Positions 39,791 to 49,900 of a DNA stretch of 64,000 bases are shown here, piece by piece (positions within the stretch are counted from its first letter, which is position 1; each line of letters starts with the position of its first letter). A program made the position numbers and the translations under genes. Source of the DNA: Zelonia costaricensis (lineage: Eukaryota; Euglenozoa; Kinetoplastea; Trypanosomatida; Trypanosomatidae); the NCBI GenBank assembly GCA_030849075.1, contig JASAOO010003535.1, positions 1-64,000 of the forward strand. Direction: 5' to 3'. The notes beneath the pieces were generated by a model, which saw only the letters and a program-made list of their open reading frames with translations, had not been told where the DNA came from and made no database searches.

Positions 39791-42700
39791 CTACTTGCGC
39801 ACTGGCCGAGCCGCCTGGCTGCCGCCTCTCGGGACACCTCTGCCCTTCTTCGCCCTTTCCAGCTCCGTGGCCGAGGCGGTGATGGAGTCGCCTGTCTGCG
39901 CCGTGCTCTGCAGCCGCAGCACAACACTCGTGCAGACCTTCTCCAGCACCTCCCACGCAAGCCCGTTCCAAAGCGGTGATGCACCACGTACAGCAGGTGC
40001 TGCCGTCGACGCCGCAGAGTCCGTTGCGGCCGCTGCGCGGGTGCCGCCACCAGACAGAGGCAGCTGCATCGTCAGTTCCCACTCCTTCCCGACCGGTCCA
40101 GCGCCACACAAAAGTGGCGCTGCCGTCACACCGAGGGTACTGGTGGACTGACTGCGCTGCCGACCGGGCGATAGCGCGGGCTGAAGCGGCGCTCCCGCGG
40201 TGGCCCCGTCACGGGGGGAGGCCTGCGCTGACGACGGCGCTGGCGACGCCACTCGCGGCGATGACTGCGTCGACGTGTCAGCCCAATGCTGGTGCGTCGT
40301 CGGGGTGGATGGCTGCGTCGATGCCGCCGTGCCCACCGCGCTCTGCATCGCCGCTGCCGCGCCGCCGGCGTCTTCGGTGACGGCTTCAGGCACGGGGGAA
40401 AGGCCGACGGAGGTTGATGTGGGCGGGTGTGGCGCTGCAGCCGGGGAGTCCTGCGCCGGCGCATCAGACGTCGCGGAGGAGGAGGAGGAGGAAGAGCTGA
40501 GAAAAATGTTCTTGCGCCCCCCGCGGTGGCTGTGTGGGGGCCGTCGGCGGAGAAGCCCCTGCACAGGCAGCGGAGGCACCGCACTCTCCCCTGCCGCATG
40601 CGCGCTGTTGTCGTTGACGCCGTCACCGCCGATCTGCACCGCGTCCGCATCCGCGCCCTGGTCATCGTCATCGGCGTCGTCGAACACGAAGCGGGCGACG
40701 AGGTGGAGCTCGATGCCGGCCAGCTCGCCTAGCGTGAAGGCCAGTGCGATGAGGAAGCACTCATCCAGCAGAGACAGAGCGCGAGCAGCCGCGGTGGGGG
40801 CGGCGGGGGAAGGCGACCCTGTCGCCGTGGCAGTGCCCCACGACTCCCGCTCCGCCGCGGTGAAGAAGGCGGCGCTGATGAACTTCCTCCAGCTGTACCG
40901 CTGCGGCGGGGCAGAGGACGTCGCGGTGGGTGGTGGGGGCGTGACGGCGGTGCCGAGGCGGCGCAGGAGAAGCGACTCCGCCGGCACCACGCCACCACCT
41001 GCGGCCCCGTGCTGCACCACTGGGGGCATCAGCGGGCTGCTAAGAACGCCCTGCACACACGCCAGCACCCACCGCATCAGCGGCGTCGGCGGCGGGGCAG
41101 CGTCAGCGTCGTTGGTGCTGTGTCCACGAGAAGACGCACCTCCCGCTTGCGGGCCCGGCGTGCTCGGTGTTAGCCGGGCCCAGTACTGCGCCAGCCGCCG
41201 CTGCAGGGCTGCGCTGGAGTGGCGAGCCGTCAGCTCAAAGCGGCACCACGTCTGCGCCGCGCTGGACAGACGCTCGACAGAAACCTGCACCACCCCGCCG
41301 CTCGGCGCGTCATCACCCGCTGCGTCGGGCACGCCGAGGAAGTCGCGCGCCGTGGTGCAGAGGTGCAGCGCCGCGCACGGGACAAAGGCGTACTCGGCCT
41401 TGCGCGCCAGCACGTCCAGCGGGCACACCGTCCAAGGCACCCACGTCTGCGAGGGGGTCAGCGCACGGACGCGGACGGAGGGGTAGGTGCGGATCAGCTG
41501 GTGGGCAGCCCGTGCCAGCTCCGTGAGGCAGCCAAGAAGCCCAAGTCGGGGAGCATCAGGTGCGCTGTTGCCTGTGCGTGTGCCGTCGCTGACAGTTGGG
41601 TAGCCTGGCGCGACACGGCGGCTCAGGAGGAAGTGCCCGATAAGGAGAAGCGCAAACAGGTTGCGCGTCGTGGTGGGTGCACCGGACGTGCACGCGGACA
41701 GCACCGCCCAGCGCAGCAGCGCCTCCCGCTGAGGTGGGCTCCGTGCAGCCTGCGCCGGTGATGGGGGAGCAGCCGCGTCGATGGCAGCCTCGTGCACGCA
41801 TGTCGGCGTGACTCTCGACAACCCACAGAAGGCGGAGAGGAGCTGCACCATGTTGCGCAGCTCGTCTTCCGAAGCGGCGTCGAAGGCAGCCGGGGCAGGC
41901 GATGAGCGCTCCTGCGCTTCCATCCATCGCGCGAGCATCTCAACACAGCCGCGGACGCCTTCATCGACGGCAACACCCCCGCCGTCATCGTCGTCGGCGT
42001 TGTGCAGCGGCGCGGCGAGATCTGCGCACTGCAGGCCGCGGCAACGGCGCAGCGCCACGTCAAAGTCCAACAGCGTCTCCTTCTCGTCCTGATCGGCGGC
42101 CGTGACCTCGAGGCCGAGAGCTGCCCAGATAAGGCGCACGTCTGCCACGGCGACCGCTGTCGCCCGCTGGAGAAGCACCGCGCCGACGCTGCGGAAGGCG
42201 GCGCGCCAGGCGTGCTGCACGACTCGGTCCTCGCTCGCCTTGTTGCCCATGACCACCTCGCAGAGGTCCGGGTAGTCGGCGAGGCTGGAGAGAAGGCGCA
42301 AGCGCAGCGAGGAAACCAGGGCCGCGGCGGCGTGCATGGCGTGCGTAAAGGTGTGTGCCGCCGCGTACGGCTCCAGCGCGGCGGCCACGGCGCTCAGCGG
42401 TGGCTGTTGGCGGAGGGTGACGGCGCCGGAGCTGGGGAGCGGCTTGCCGTTGCGCTGCCCTGCGGCGCTGCCGGACGACGTGCGGTGCGTGGCCCCCTCC
42501 TGCAGCCCGGCGTGAAGGCACGACGCGAAACCGCCCGACTCGCGGCCGCCTCGCCGCTGCGCTGCATGCAGGTGCCCCATGGCACACCACGAGTGCTGCG
42601 GGCACCACGGGTAGCCCGCCGTCGGTGCGGTGGTTGATGCGGCGCCCAGCTGGCGGAGCAGGTTCGCGGCAGCCGTCGCAGTCGGCGACTGCGACGAAGC

Positions 42701-45517
42701 TGCTACCGACGCACGCGCCCCAACGACGGCGTCGCCCCTCTGTGCCACTCCCGGCATGTCTGCGGCTGCGCCAGTGTCGTCCGCTCCGTACACAAACGCG
42801 AAGCAGGCCTGTATACACCGCATTGCCGCCACACACTCGGGAGAGGCGAGAAAGTCGTCCATGACGGCACACGCCCGCTGCCACAGCACACGCTCCCGGG
42901 CGTCGGCGTCGGCGTCCTCGTCGAGTTCGAGTGCGTCGAAGGTGCACGAAGCCCCCTGGTGCGCCATGACGTCGTCCACAACGCGGAACACCGGCTCCCA
43001 CATGCCGCTCAGCGCCGCGCTTGTCTGGCGCAGCGTGGCGGACGGGAAGGCACCACCCGCGTGCCCGGCGGCGCCCACCATCGCCGCACCGCCGCCGTTG
43101 CCGCCGTCGCCCGCGGCGTCCTCCCAGCGCGCGCCTTGCAGGGAGAAGAAGGACGGCGAGGTCGGCGCGCGGCGGGGCGAGCCGCCATGCTCCTCCTCAC
43201 CACCGCCGCCATCTCCGCTGCTGGCGACAGGTAGCAGCACAACGTTCGCGCTGGCGCTGTTCGCGGTGCTGTGCCGCGGCCACGTTCCGCAGACAACGAC
43301 CTCGGTCGCCTCGCTGCCCTGCGCGGCGTGGTACGTGCCCGGGCCGCGCCGCACGCCGCTCACGTACTGACCCATAAAGAGGGTGCGCCACGGGTACTGG
43401 GGCGGGCCGGCGCCGGCCGTCGCGGCGGACATCGCGAGAGACGCGGCGGTGGGGTCGCCGAGTCGCTGCAGCGCCGTGCCAAAGCCGTGCGGGAGGCCGA
43501 CGGACCACTGACCGCAGTACTGCGCGACGAGCGAGCCGGGTGCTGTGTGGCCTGGTGCCGTCACGGTCTCTGACCTCTCCGGCACCCACAGCGGAGGGTG
43601 GTAGGCCCCAGCCGGCGTCTGCGCCACGAGCGAGAATGCCGATGCAGACGCGGCGAAGCGCGGCGATGCGGCGGCGACGTGGTGCGCAGGGTCACTGGCA
43701 GTACTTGGGAACAGCACCGAGCCGGTGGTGCCACCCATGCTGTTGCTGCTCACACGCAGAGTACGCTGATGGGCCTCGCCGAAGCCGTCGGGCAGGAACA
43801 CGGTGCTGTTCACCCATGCCAAGCCACGGAACGGGGTGGACACCGCGGCAAGGCTCGGCTGCGTGCACCACGTGTGCGGGATCGGCAGCGGCACGTAGCG
43901 TGCGCCGTACAGCTCCGTGACGCTCTCGGCGACAAGGGCCGCAGAGGTGCCCACAAGCGCCTCCAACTTGGCAAGCAGCCGCCGACTGGCGGCGGTGGCC
44001 AGCATCAACGCCCCCATGTACGACTCCTCGGTGCGCACAGCCCACGACGGCGGCGACTCACTCAACGCCACAGAGCTGCCGCGAAGATCCGAGCCGGCCG
44101 GCGCACTCCCCACGTGCGCGTCGATGCGCCACAGCGCCGGCGCCGCCGCACTCGGACTAGGCCACGGCTCTGCGAGGCACGGCACATCGTGCACCCACGT
44201 GCACTCCAGCACGACGCGTCCGTAGGCGGTCAGACGTCCGCGCCCGTGTCGCCGCCCTCGCTCGAAGCCGCCCTCGTAGACGACCAGGGCAAGAAGCAGC
44301 AGCGGCGTCGCCGCCTCGGACGGGCTCGCCCCTGCCGCCGTCGTCGCCGGCGTCTCCAGCTCCGCAAGGGGCGGGCAGTGTGACGTGGGGATGAGCAGAG
44401 GGGGAAGAAAGGGGGCGAGGGGCTGCGCTGTGGCAGCCGTTGCGGCGTCTGCCGCGTAGCCGTACCCGCCTCTGGGCTTGCCGTAGAGCACGTAGGTCAT
44501 GACGCCTGTACCGTGAGGAACGACGTGACGGCTCGCTGGTGGGGTTGCTGCTGCAGCAGCTGCTGCTGGTGCTCCGCTTGCGGCCGGACCGGAAATGGCG
44601 GGCACGGTGGACGCCGCGAAGGGGTGCAGCAGGGTGTGGATGAACCGCGCCCCAGCGGACATGTCCACGGCGGGCAGCGACGGCGCAAGATCATGCGCGG
44701 CGGCACTCGGTGGCGGTGGCGATGCAGCACCGCCCAGTGGATGGGCCTCCGCTGGCTGCTCGACAAGCGCCATGCCGGTGTAGCGGCACTGCTGACGCAC
44801 CCACTCCAGTTTCTTCCACTCCACCGCCGCCGAGCTGGTGGCGCTGGGGGCGGTGGCGGCAGGGGCCACGTCGGGGTCGTAGCGCTCCCGCAGCGCCGCC
44901 GCTGCCGCTGGCGAGGACAGCATATTGCGCTGGCCCTCCTCGGTGAGCTCGTCAGCAGTGGCACCCCCAGCGCGGGTGCTGACGCTACTGGCGCCGCCCT
45001 GCCCCTCGATGCCGTTGCGGACGGTGAGGTAGAAGGAGGGGTTGGCGTAGTAGAGCAGGGAGGCGCCTGAGGTGGACAGGAAGTGCTGGGCGACGTGGAA
45101 CGCTGAGTCACTCTTGTCGCCTGCCGTCTGCGCGCCGCCACTGCCGCCGCCGCCCACAGGGGGAGCAGCCGGTGTCGAGGCAACCGTCAAAGCAGGTGGA
45201 GCTGCGCTCACGTCGGTGTTGGCAGAGGGCACGGGGCTCGCCACCTCGTGTGTCTCGGGCGCCACCACCGTTTCTGCGGCGGCTGCAGGTGGAGTGGGCG
45301 GCTCGAGGGAGGCGGCGAGGCAGGCGATCGGCGGCCCAGGCACCCACCTGCACGGCAGGCGGGCGTACAAGACGTGCTGCACCCGCGGTAGTTCATCGGA
45401 GGCCGTGCCTAGCGAGGAGGCAGCCGCTGCATGCGTCTGCTGCACCGCCGGTGCACCGCGTGTGCTGATGTCCCCCTCGCGGGCACCGGGGTGAGACGGA
45501 GAAGACGTGGCGGACAT
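39791..45517 (-). CDS. Large MORN-repeat protein (1908 aa)
   Basis: At least three MORN-type repeats are visible: YEGGFERGRRHGRGRL near residue 411, YCGQWSVGLPHGFG near 666, and FMGQYVSGVRRGPGTY near 715. A partial one (HGTGVMTYV) lies near 335. MORN repeats bind membranes or act as structural dimerisation modules, and MORN proteins of trypanosomatids often sit at the cytoskeleton or flagellar pocket. After the repeats comes a long helical, Ala-rich region (about 1040-1500) with buried-looking segments such as LYPDLCEV-like and LLRWAVLSACTSGA that may be a folded domain I cannot name. The last 450 residues are Ser/Ala/Pro-rich and disordered (an eight-Ser run lies near residue 1685). I looked for a VPS9/alsin-type domain and could not convince myself of one. 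The first in-frame ATG after the spacer (MSATSSPSH) is used as start. Confidence 0.78.
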   Translation of the reverse strand: MSATSSPSHPGAREGDISTRGAPAVQQTHAAAASSLGTASDELPRVQHVLYARLPCRWVPGPPIACLAASLEPPTPPAAAAETVVAPETHEVASPVPSANTDVSAAPPALTVASTPAAPPVGGGGSGGAQTAGDKSDSAFHVAQHFLSTSGASLLYYANPSFYLTVRNGIEGQGGASSVSTRAGGATADELTEEGQRNMLSSPAAAAALRERYDPDVAPAATAPSATSSAAVEWKKLEWVRQQCRYTGMALVEQPAEAHPLGGAASPPPPSAAAHDLAPSLPAVDMSAGARFIHTLLHPFAASTVPAISGPAASGAPAAAAAAATPPASRHVVPHGTGVMTYVLYGKPRGGYGYAADAATAATAQPLAPFLPPLLIPTSHCPPLAELETPATTAAGASPSEAATPLLLLALVVYEGGFERGRRHGRGRLTAYGRVVLECTWVHDVPCLAEPWPSPSAAAPALWRIDAHVGSAPAGSDLRGSSVALSESPPSWAVRTEESYMGALMLATAASRRLLAKLEALVGTSAALVAESVTELYGARYVPLPIPHTWCTQPSLAAVSTPFRGLAWVNSTVFLPDGFGEAHQRTLRVSSNSMGGTTGSVLFPSTASDPAHHVAAASPRFAASASAFSLVAQTPAGAYHPPLWVPERSETVTAPGHTAPGSLVAQYCGQWSVGLPHGFGTALQRLGDPTAASLAMSAATAGAGPPQYPWRTLFMGQYVSGVRRGPGTYHAAQGSEATEVVVCGTWPRHSTANSASANVVLLPVASSGDGGGGEEEHGGSPRRAPTSPSFFSLQGARWEDAAGDGGNGGGAAMVGAAGHAGGAFPSATLRQTSAALSGMWEPVFRVVDDVMAHQGASCTFDALELDEDADADARERVLWQRACAVMDDFLASPECVAAMRCIQACFAFVYGADDTGAAADMPGVAQRGDAVVGARASVAASSQSPTATAAANLLRQLGAASTTAPTAGYPWCPQHSWCAMGHLHAAQRRGGRESGGFASCLHAGLQEGATHRTSSGSAAGQRNGKPLPSSGAVTLRQQPPLSAVAAALEPYAAAHTFTHAMHAAAALVSSLRLRLLSSLADYPDLCEVVMGNKASEDRVVQHAWRAAFRSVGAVLLQRATAVAVADVRLIWAALGLEVTAADQDEKETLLDFDVALRRCRGLQCADLAAPLHNADDDDGGGVAVDEGVRGCVEMLARWMEAQERSSPAPAAFDAASEDELRNMVQLLSAFCGLSRVTPTCVHEAAIDAAAPPSPAQAARSPPQREALLRWAVLSACTSGAPTTTRNLFALLLIGHFLLSRRVAPGYPTVSDGTRTGNSAPDAPRLGLLGCLTELARAAHQLIRTYPSVRVRALTPSQTWVPWTVCPLDVLARKAEYAFVPCAALHLCTTARDFLGVPDAAGDDAPSGGVVQVSVERLSSAAQTWCRFELTARHSSAALQRRLAQYWARLTPSTPGPQAGGASSRGHSTNDADAAPPPTPLMRWVLACVQGVLSSPLMPPVVQHGAAGGGVVPAESLLLRRLGTAVTPPPPTATSSAPPQRYSWRKFISAAFFTAAERESWGTATATGSPSPAAPTAAARALSLLDECFLIALAFTLGELAGIELHLVARFVFDDADDDDQGADADAVQIGGDGVNDNSAHAAGESAVPPLPVQGLLRRRPPHSHRGGRKNIFLSSSSSSSSATSDAPAQDSPAAAPHPPTSTSVGLSPVPEAVTEDAGGAAAAMQSAVGTAASTQPSTPTTHQHWADTSTQSSPRVASPAPSSAQASPRDGATAGAPLQPALSPGRQRSQSTSTLGVTAAPLLCGAGPVGKEWELTMQLPLSGGGTRAAAATDSAASTAAPAVRGASPLWNGLAWEVLEKVCTSVVLRLQSTAQTGDSITASATELERAKKGRGVPRGGSQAARPVRK

Positions 45518-46900
45518 ATCCCACACACCCGCGACACGCGAAGCGGAAACAAACAGCAAAAAAGAAAGAAGAGGAGTGAAATAGAGCGCACAAGGCGGGT
45601 GATGAAGTGCTCAGGAAGAGAGATGTGCTCTCGTGTGCTTGTGTGTGTGTGCGATGTGACGGTAGTGGTAGCGAGTGCAACGAAAACAGATGAACACTCA
45701 ACACACAAAAAAAGGAATGGAACGCCCCAAGGCAGTAAAGAAAGAGAGAGAGAGAGACAGAAACCCGGGAGGGGGGAGGAGGAGGGAAGGGGGGGAAGGG
45801 GCAGCGGGCGTAGGCCAACCACCACATCGAGGCCAACCACACGCACACAACTCAGCCTACACACACAGACAAAAAAAAAGGCACTGAAGACGAGGGAAGC
45901 CCAGACAGCTCACCCCTGCACAGAGGACACTGGGGTGAGTGGGTGGGGGCAGAGAGACACGGGGAGTTGTACAAGAGCAAGTCAGCACTTGTGGAGCACA
46001 ACGGAGGACGCACGCCCCACAAGACGCCGTCAGCCCCGTTGTCGTCGTGCCTGCTCTACTGCTGCGGTGGGTGCCGGCAGCGAGAGGGCTCTAACTGGGA
46101 TGCCCAAGGGGAGGTTCGTTCTGCTGCACCGTGTGTATACACACACAAGCAGACATGACAGGGAGGAGAGACGGAAGAGCGGGGGGGGGGAGGTGATCGG
46201 AGCCTTCGCATCGGCTGCATAGAGTCGCCCCACGTGGGGGGCACAGCTTCCCCCACACACGCACACACACACACACACGTTCGCATAGCGCGCCGGAATC
46301 GCGTCAGGGAAAGAGGCGGCACTGCACTCCTTCGCTTACTCGACTTTCGAAAAGCGAAAAAAAAAAAAGATGTACGAGGAGCTCTCTGCGTGCGCCACGT
46401 GCTTGCCTGCTGCGGTATCAGGCCAAGCGGCGGCCGCCACGAAAGCGTGTCTGTGTGTGTCTGTGTGTGCGTGCGTACTTGGCGTGAACGGACGCGTCCC
46501 TCTCCGCCGCTTGGGATCATGGCCGGCTTCGGCGCTTGCCCCGGCGTTTTTCGCTGTCCCTTTTCTTTCTTTTGGGCTGTCGCTTGTGCGAGTCTATGCA
46601 AGCAGGACTCTATGAAGCGACACGGACGCACATACGCACACCTCGAGGAACAGCCGCCGTCTCTCTCTCTCCCTCTCACCCTCCATGTCAACCTGGTCGA
46701 ATGGGGGGCGGGGAGGGGGCAAGAAGAGGAAGAGCTTGCGCTGCCGACGAGTAACACGTGTCGTGTGTGGCACCGCGCCGCCCTTCTCTGCTGTCCCACT
46801 CCGCGCTGGCTCTTCTCTATGCAATTACGTTCATGTATTATGAGCCGCTCGCCTTCTCGCCTTCACGACCCCCCTGCCCCCGCCGCAGCTTCACACTCCT
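45518..46900. other. Spacer between ATAD5-like and MORN genes
   Basis: A polypyrimidine run (coding strand, about 45558-45580) has no AG before the MORN start codon; an AG further upstream at about 45610 is a weaker candidate acceptor. A (CA)n lies at about 46258-46278. No gene is seen. Confidence 0.55.
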
Positions 46901-49900
46901 CTAGAGCGCCCCACTCGATGCGTTCACGGAGGCCGCGGCGGAGGGAGTGAGGAGCGCGCCGAAGCCGACGAGGTCCTCCAGCGTGCCGGCGGACCGGCCA
47001 GCGACACTGTCGCGCAGGGCGCCGACCTTGCGCGTGCGGCACCACCACCGCCGGAAAACGCTGAAGCGGTCCTCCTGCGACGGGCGCACCTGCATCGGAA
47101 GCGCATCCATCACGTCGAAGTCCGACGCCGGGGCCTCGAGCGTGCCGGCGGGCGGCGGCCGCGAGGCGAGAAGGGGCGGCGCGTCGTGGCCCAGCAGCCC
47201 AGCCGTCGGCTCTGCGGCCGCATGCAGCTGCAGCTGCCGTGTGCCCGAGGCGGAGGCCGCGGCAGCGGTGTAGTACTGCGCTGCTGCCCCGTAAGGCAGC
47301 AAGAGCTCCACCGGCCGGCGGGCTGCGCCGCCGCTGGCGGACTGCCGACGCAGCTCGGTAATGCTCGGTGGCCAGTCGACGCTGCGAGCCGGGAGCGTCG
47401 CCGGCGCACTTGCGCTGCCCGCACCCAGCCCGGGCCTGCCTGCGCCGTGGAGGAAGTGCAGCGGGCTGGCCGGCGAGGTGGGCCGGCTGTACCCAAAGAG
47501 CATCTGCTGGCGCGTGTCCCCCCCAGGCGTGCCCGCCAACGACGGAGACGACGCCGACGGGGTCGTCGACTGCGATGCGGGGGTGGTCTGCGCATCGGCG
47601 TTCGCCGCGGCGGGTGTGGCAAAGAAGGAGCGCCACGCGGCGTTCATCCCGCCCGCTTTCACCTCCGCACTGCCGTGCGCGTTGCCCACGCCAGGGACGG
47701 CCGCAGCAGCGGCGGCGGCGGCTTTCTTACTCGACGCCGACGGCGGACGTCCACGACCCGGCACTGTTGCTGATGCCGTTGCAGGCGCGACCGGTGTTGG
47801 CGGGGCCGAGTAGTCGATGCGGACGGTCGGGTGATGGACCGTGGCCAGCTCTTCGAGAATGTCGGGCCCGTAGAGGACGTGGTCGTCGAGCAGCCAGTGC
47901 ACGTAGCGGGTGCTGTGCAGCTCGTTGTACGTCACATTGGCGAGGTGCCGGCCCAGAGCCGCATCCCACGCACTCGAGGCGGGACTGACGCGTGACTGGA
48001 ACTCCGCCTCCACGAGTCGCTCCGCGCGGTGTCGTGATGCTGCGGTGTCGCCCATGGCGTCGCGTGCGCCTCCGCCGTCGTCATCTCCTCCCTCGCCGCG
48101 TACTGGGTCGCTCCAGTCGGGGTGCAGGGGCGACGCGTCGTGCGCAGACGTGCGTGGCCGCTTGCGTGCTTGGCGCTGCCTCCCCCTCCGCCTGTCAGCA
48201 GACCGCAAAGAGAGAAGCAGCACCTGCAGCTTGTTCAGCCAGTACCGAATGTCCGTCGTCGTGCGGCGCGCGGCATCGCAGTGCACCGCGGCGCCCAGCT
48301 GCCCCACATCCTGCGTCGTGCTGCCATCAGCGGACGACGTGGAGGCGCCATCGGCACCGCAGCCGAAGACCTCATCGCGCAGCTGAAGGACGAGTTCGGT
48401 GAAAAGCCCCACGTCGCGCACCTGCAGACGCCGTGACATGCCGTCCAGCTCCTGCTGCCACGACGCGCCACTCTCGCCCCCACGTGACTCGAGGCCTGCT
48501 ACCTGCGACGGGGGCACTGCGTCGAGCAGGTCCAGCTCCACGGCGCCCACGACAAGCAGCTGCACGAACAGGGCGGCGGGGGGTAGCGCGTCGACGACAG
48601 TGAAGGGCGTCTGCGAACCGAAGAAGTGCGACACGAGCGACGAGTTGAGCAGCATGTGGGTGTACCGCGCAGCGAGGGACGCGGCAGCAGAGGAGGAGGC
48701 TGCTGCTGCTGCTGCGGCAGCAGAGGAACCGAGGCCACCCGCGCCGGCGCTGCTGCCGTTTGGTCCAGCGGTCGCGTTCCCGGCGCCGGCTGCACCCCCA
48801 CCAGCCCCGCCGCCGCCGCTGCTGCTGCTGTGCACTGCAGGCGAGAAGAGCGCGATGAAGGCGGCAGGAGACGCGCTGGCCGCCTGCGCTGACGCTCCAG
48901 CGCCCCCGCCGCCGTCCCCCGCCGCAGGTGACGTCGACGCCGCACCGCTGCTGCTCTCGTGCCCTCCGGCGGCTGCCCCAGCCCCAGCGGCGGCTCCGCG
49001 GCTGCTCAGCTCCGTCTCGCCGTGGAGCGCCTGTTGCGCCGCCTCCAGCGCCGCCATGGAGGTCGTGAGGCCGGCAGCCTCGCACAAGTCCCAGTACGTC
49101 TGCTGCTGATGCGCATGGGTGGCGCGGCTCGGCGAAGGTGCGAGGAACGGCTCCGTGTCGTAGCGCTGCGACGGGGCCGGATCGGCGGAGACTGTGACGA
49201 CGATGGGCACCTTGCTGCGGTGGGCCAGGTCGCGGATGGCTGCGTAGAAGGGCTTGGCCGACTCGTCGCCCAGCAGCACGTCCGCGTCTTCGAAGAGGAG
49301 AAGCGTCTGTGTGTCGGTGGAGGGGGCTGGGGTCGGTGAGGGCAGAGGCGAGGGCGGGCTGGCGGGGGCCGCTGCTGCCACCGTCGGCGCGCTGTGCGGC
49401 TGCTGCTCGTCGACCACGGTCACCGACGCTTGCCCAGGTCGACTGGCCGTGGCGCCGTTGCCGCCACTGCCGCTGCCAGTCTTGGTGGCCGCTGTGCGGC
49501 TTCCCTTGCCGAAGAAGCTGGCGACTGCTTGGGCGGAGATGCCGTTCGCCTTGCGCGCCTCACGCCGCTTCGACTCCGCCTCTCGCTCCGTCGCGGCGGC
49601 CTCGGCCTTGGCGCGCTCCACCAGTGCGGCGTGCTGCTGCTTGAGCCGCGCGAGCTCCTCCTCCACGTTGAAGCCGCCCGTCGTGCCCGCCCGCGCCAGT
49701 CCGCTCAGTCGGTGGCTGCGCGTGAGCTCGGCCAGGAGGTGCTCGACGGACTTGGAGCAGCGCCGCACCGAGGCGTTCATCTCCACGACGCGGAAGCCCA
49801 GCAGCTGCGCTGCGACGTACACTGCCGCGGTCTTGCCAGCCCCTGTCGGTCCCGACACGACCGCGATGTTCGTCAGCTCGTCCTTGGTGCCCGCATCGTC

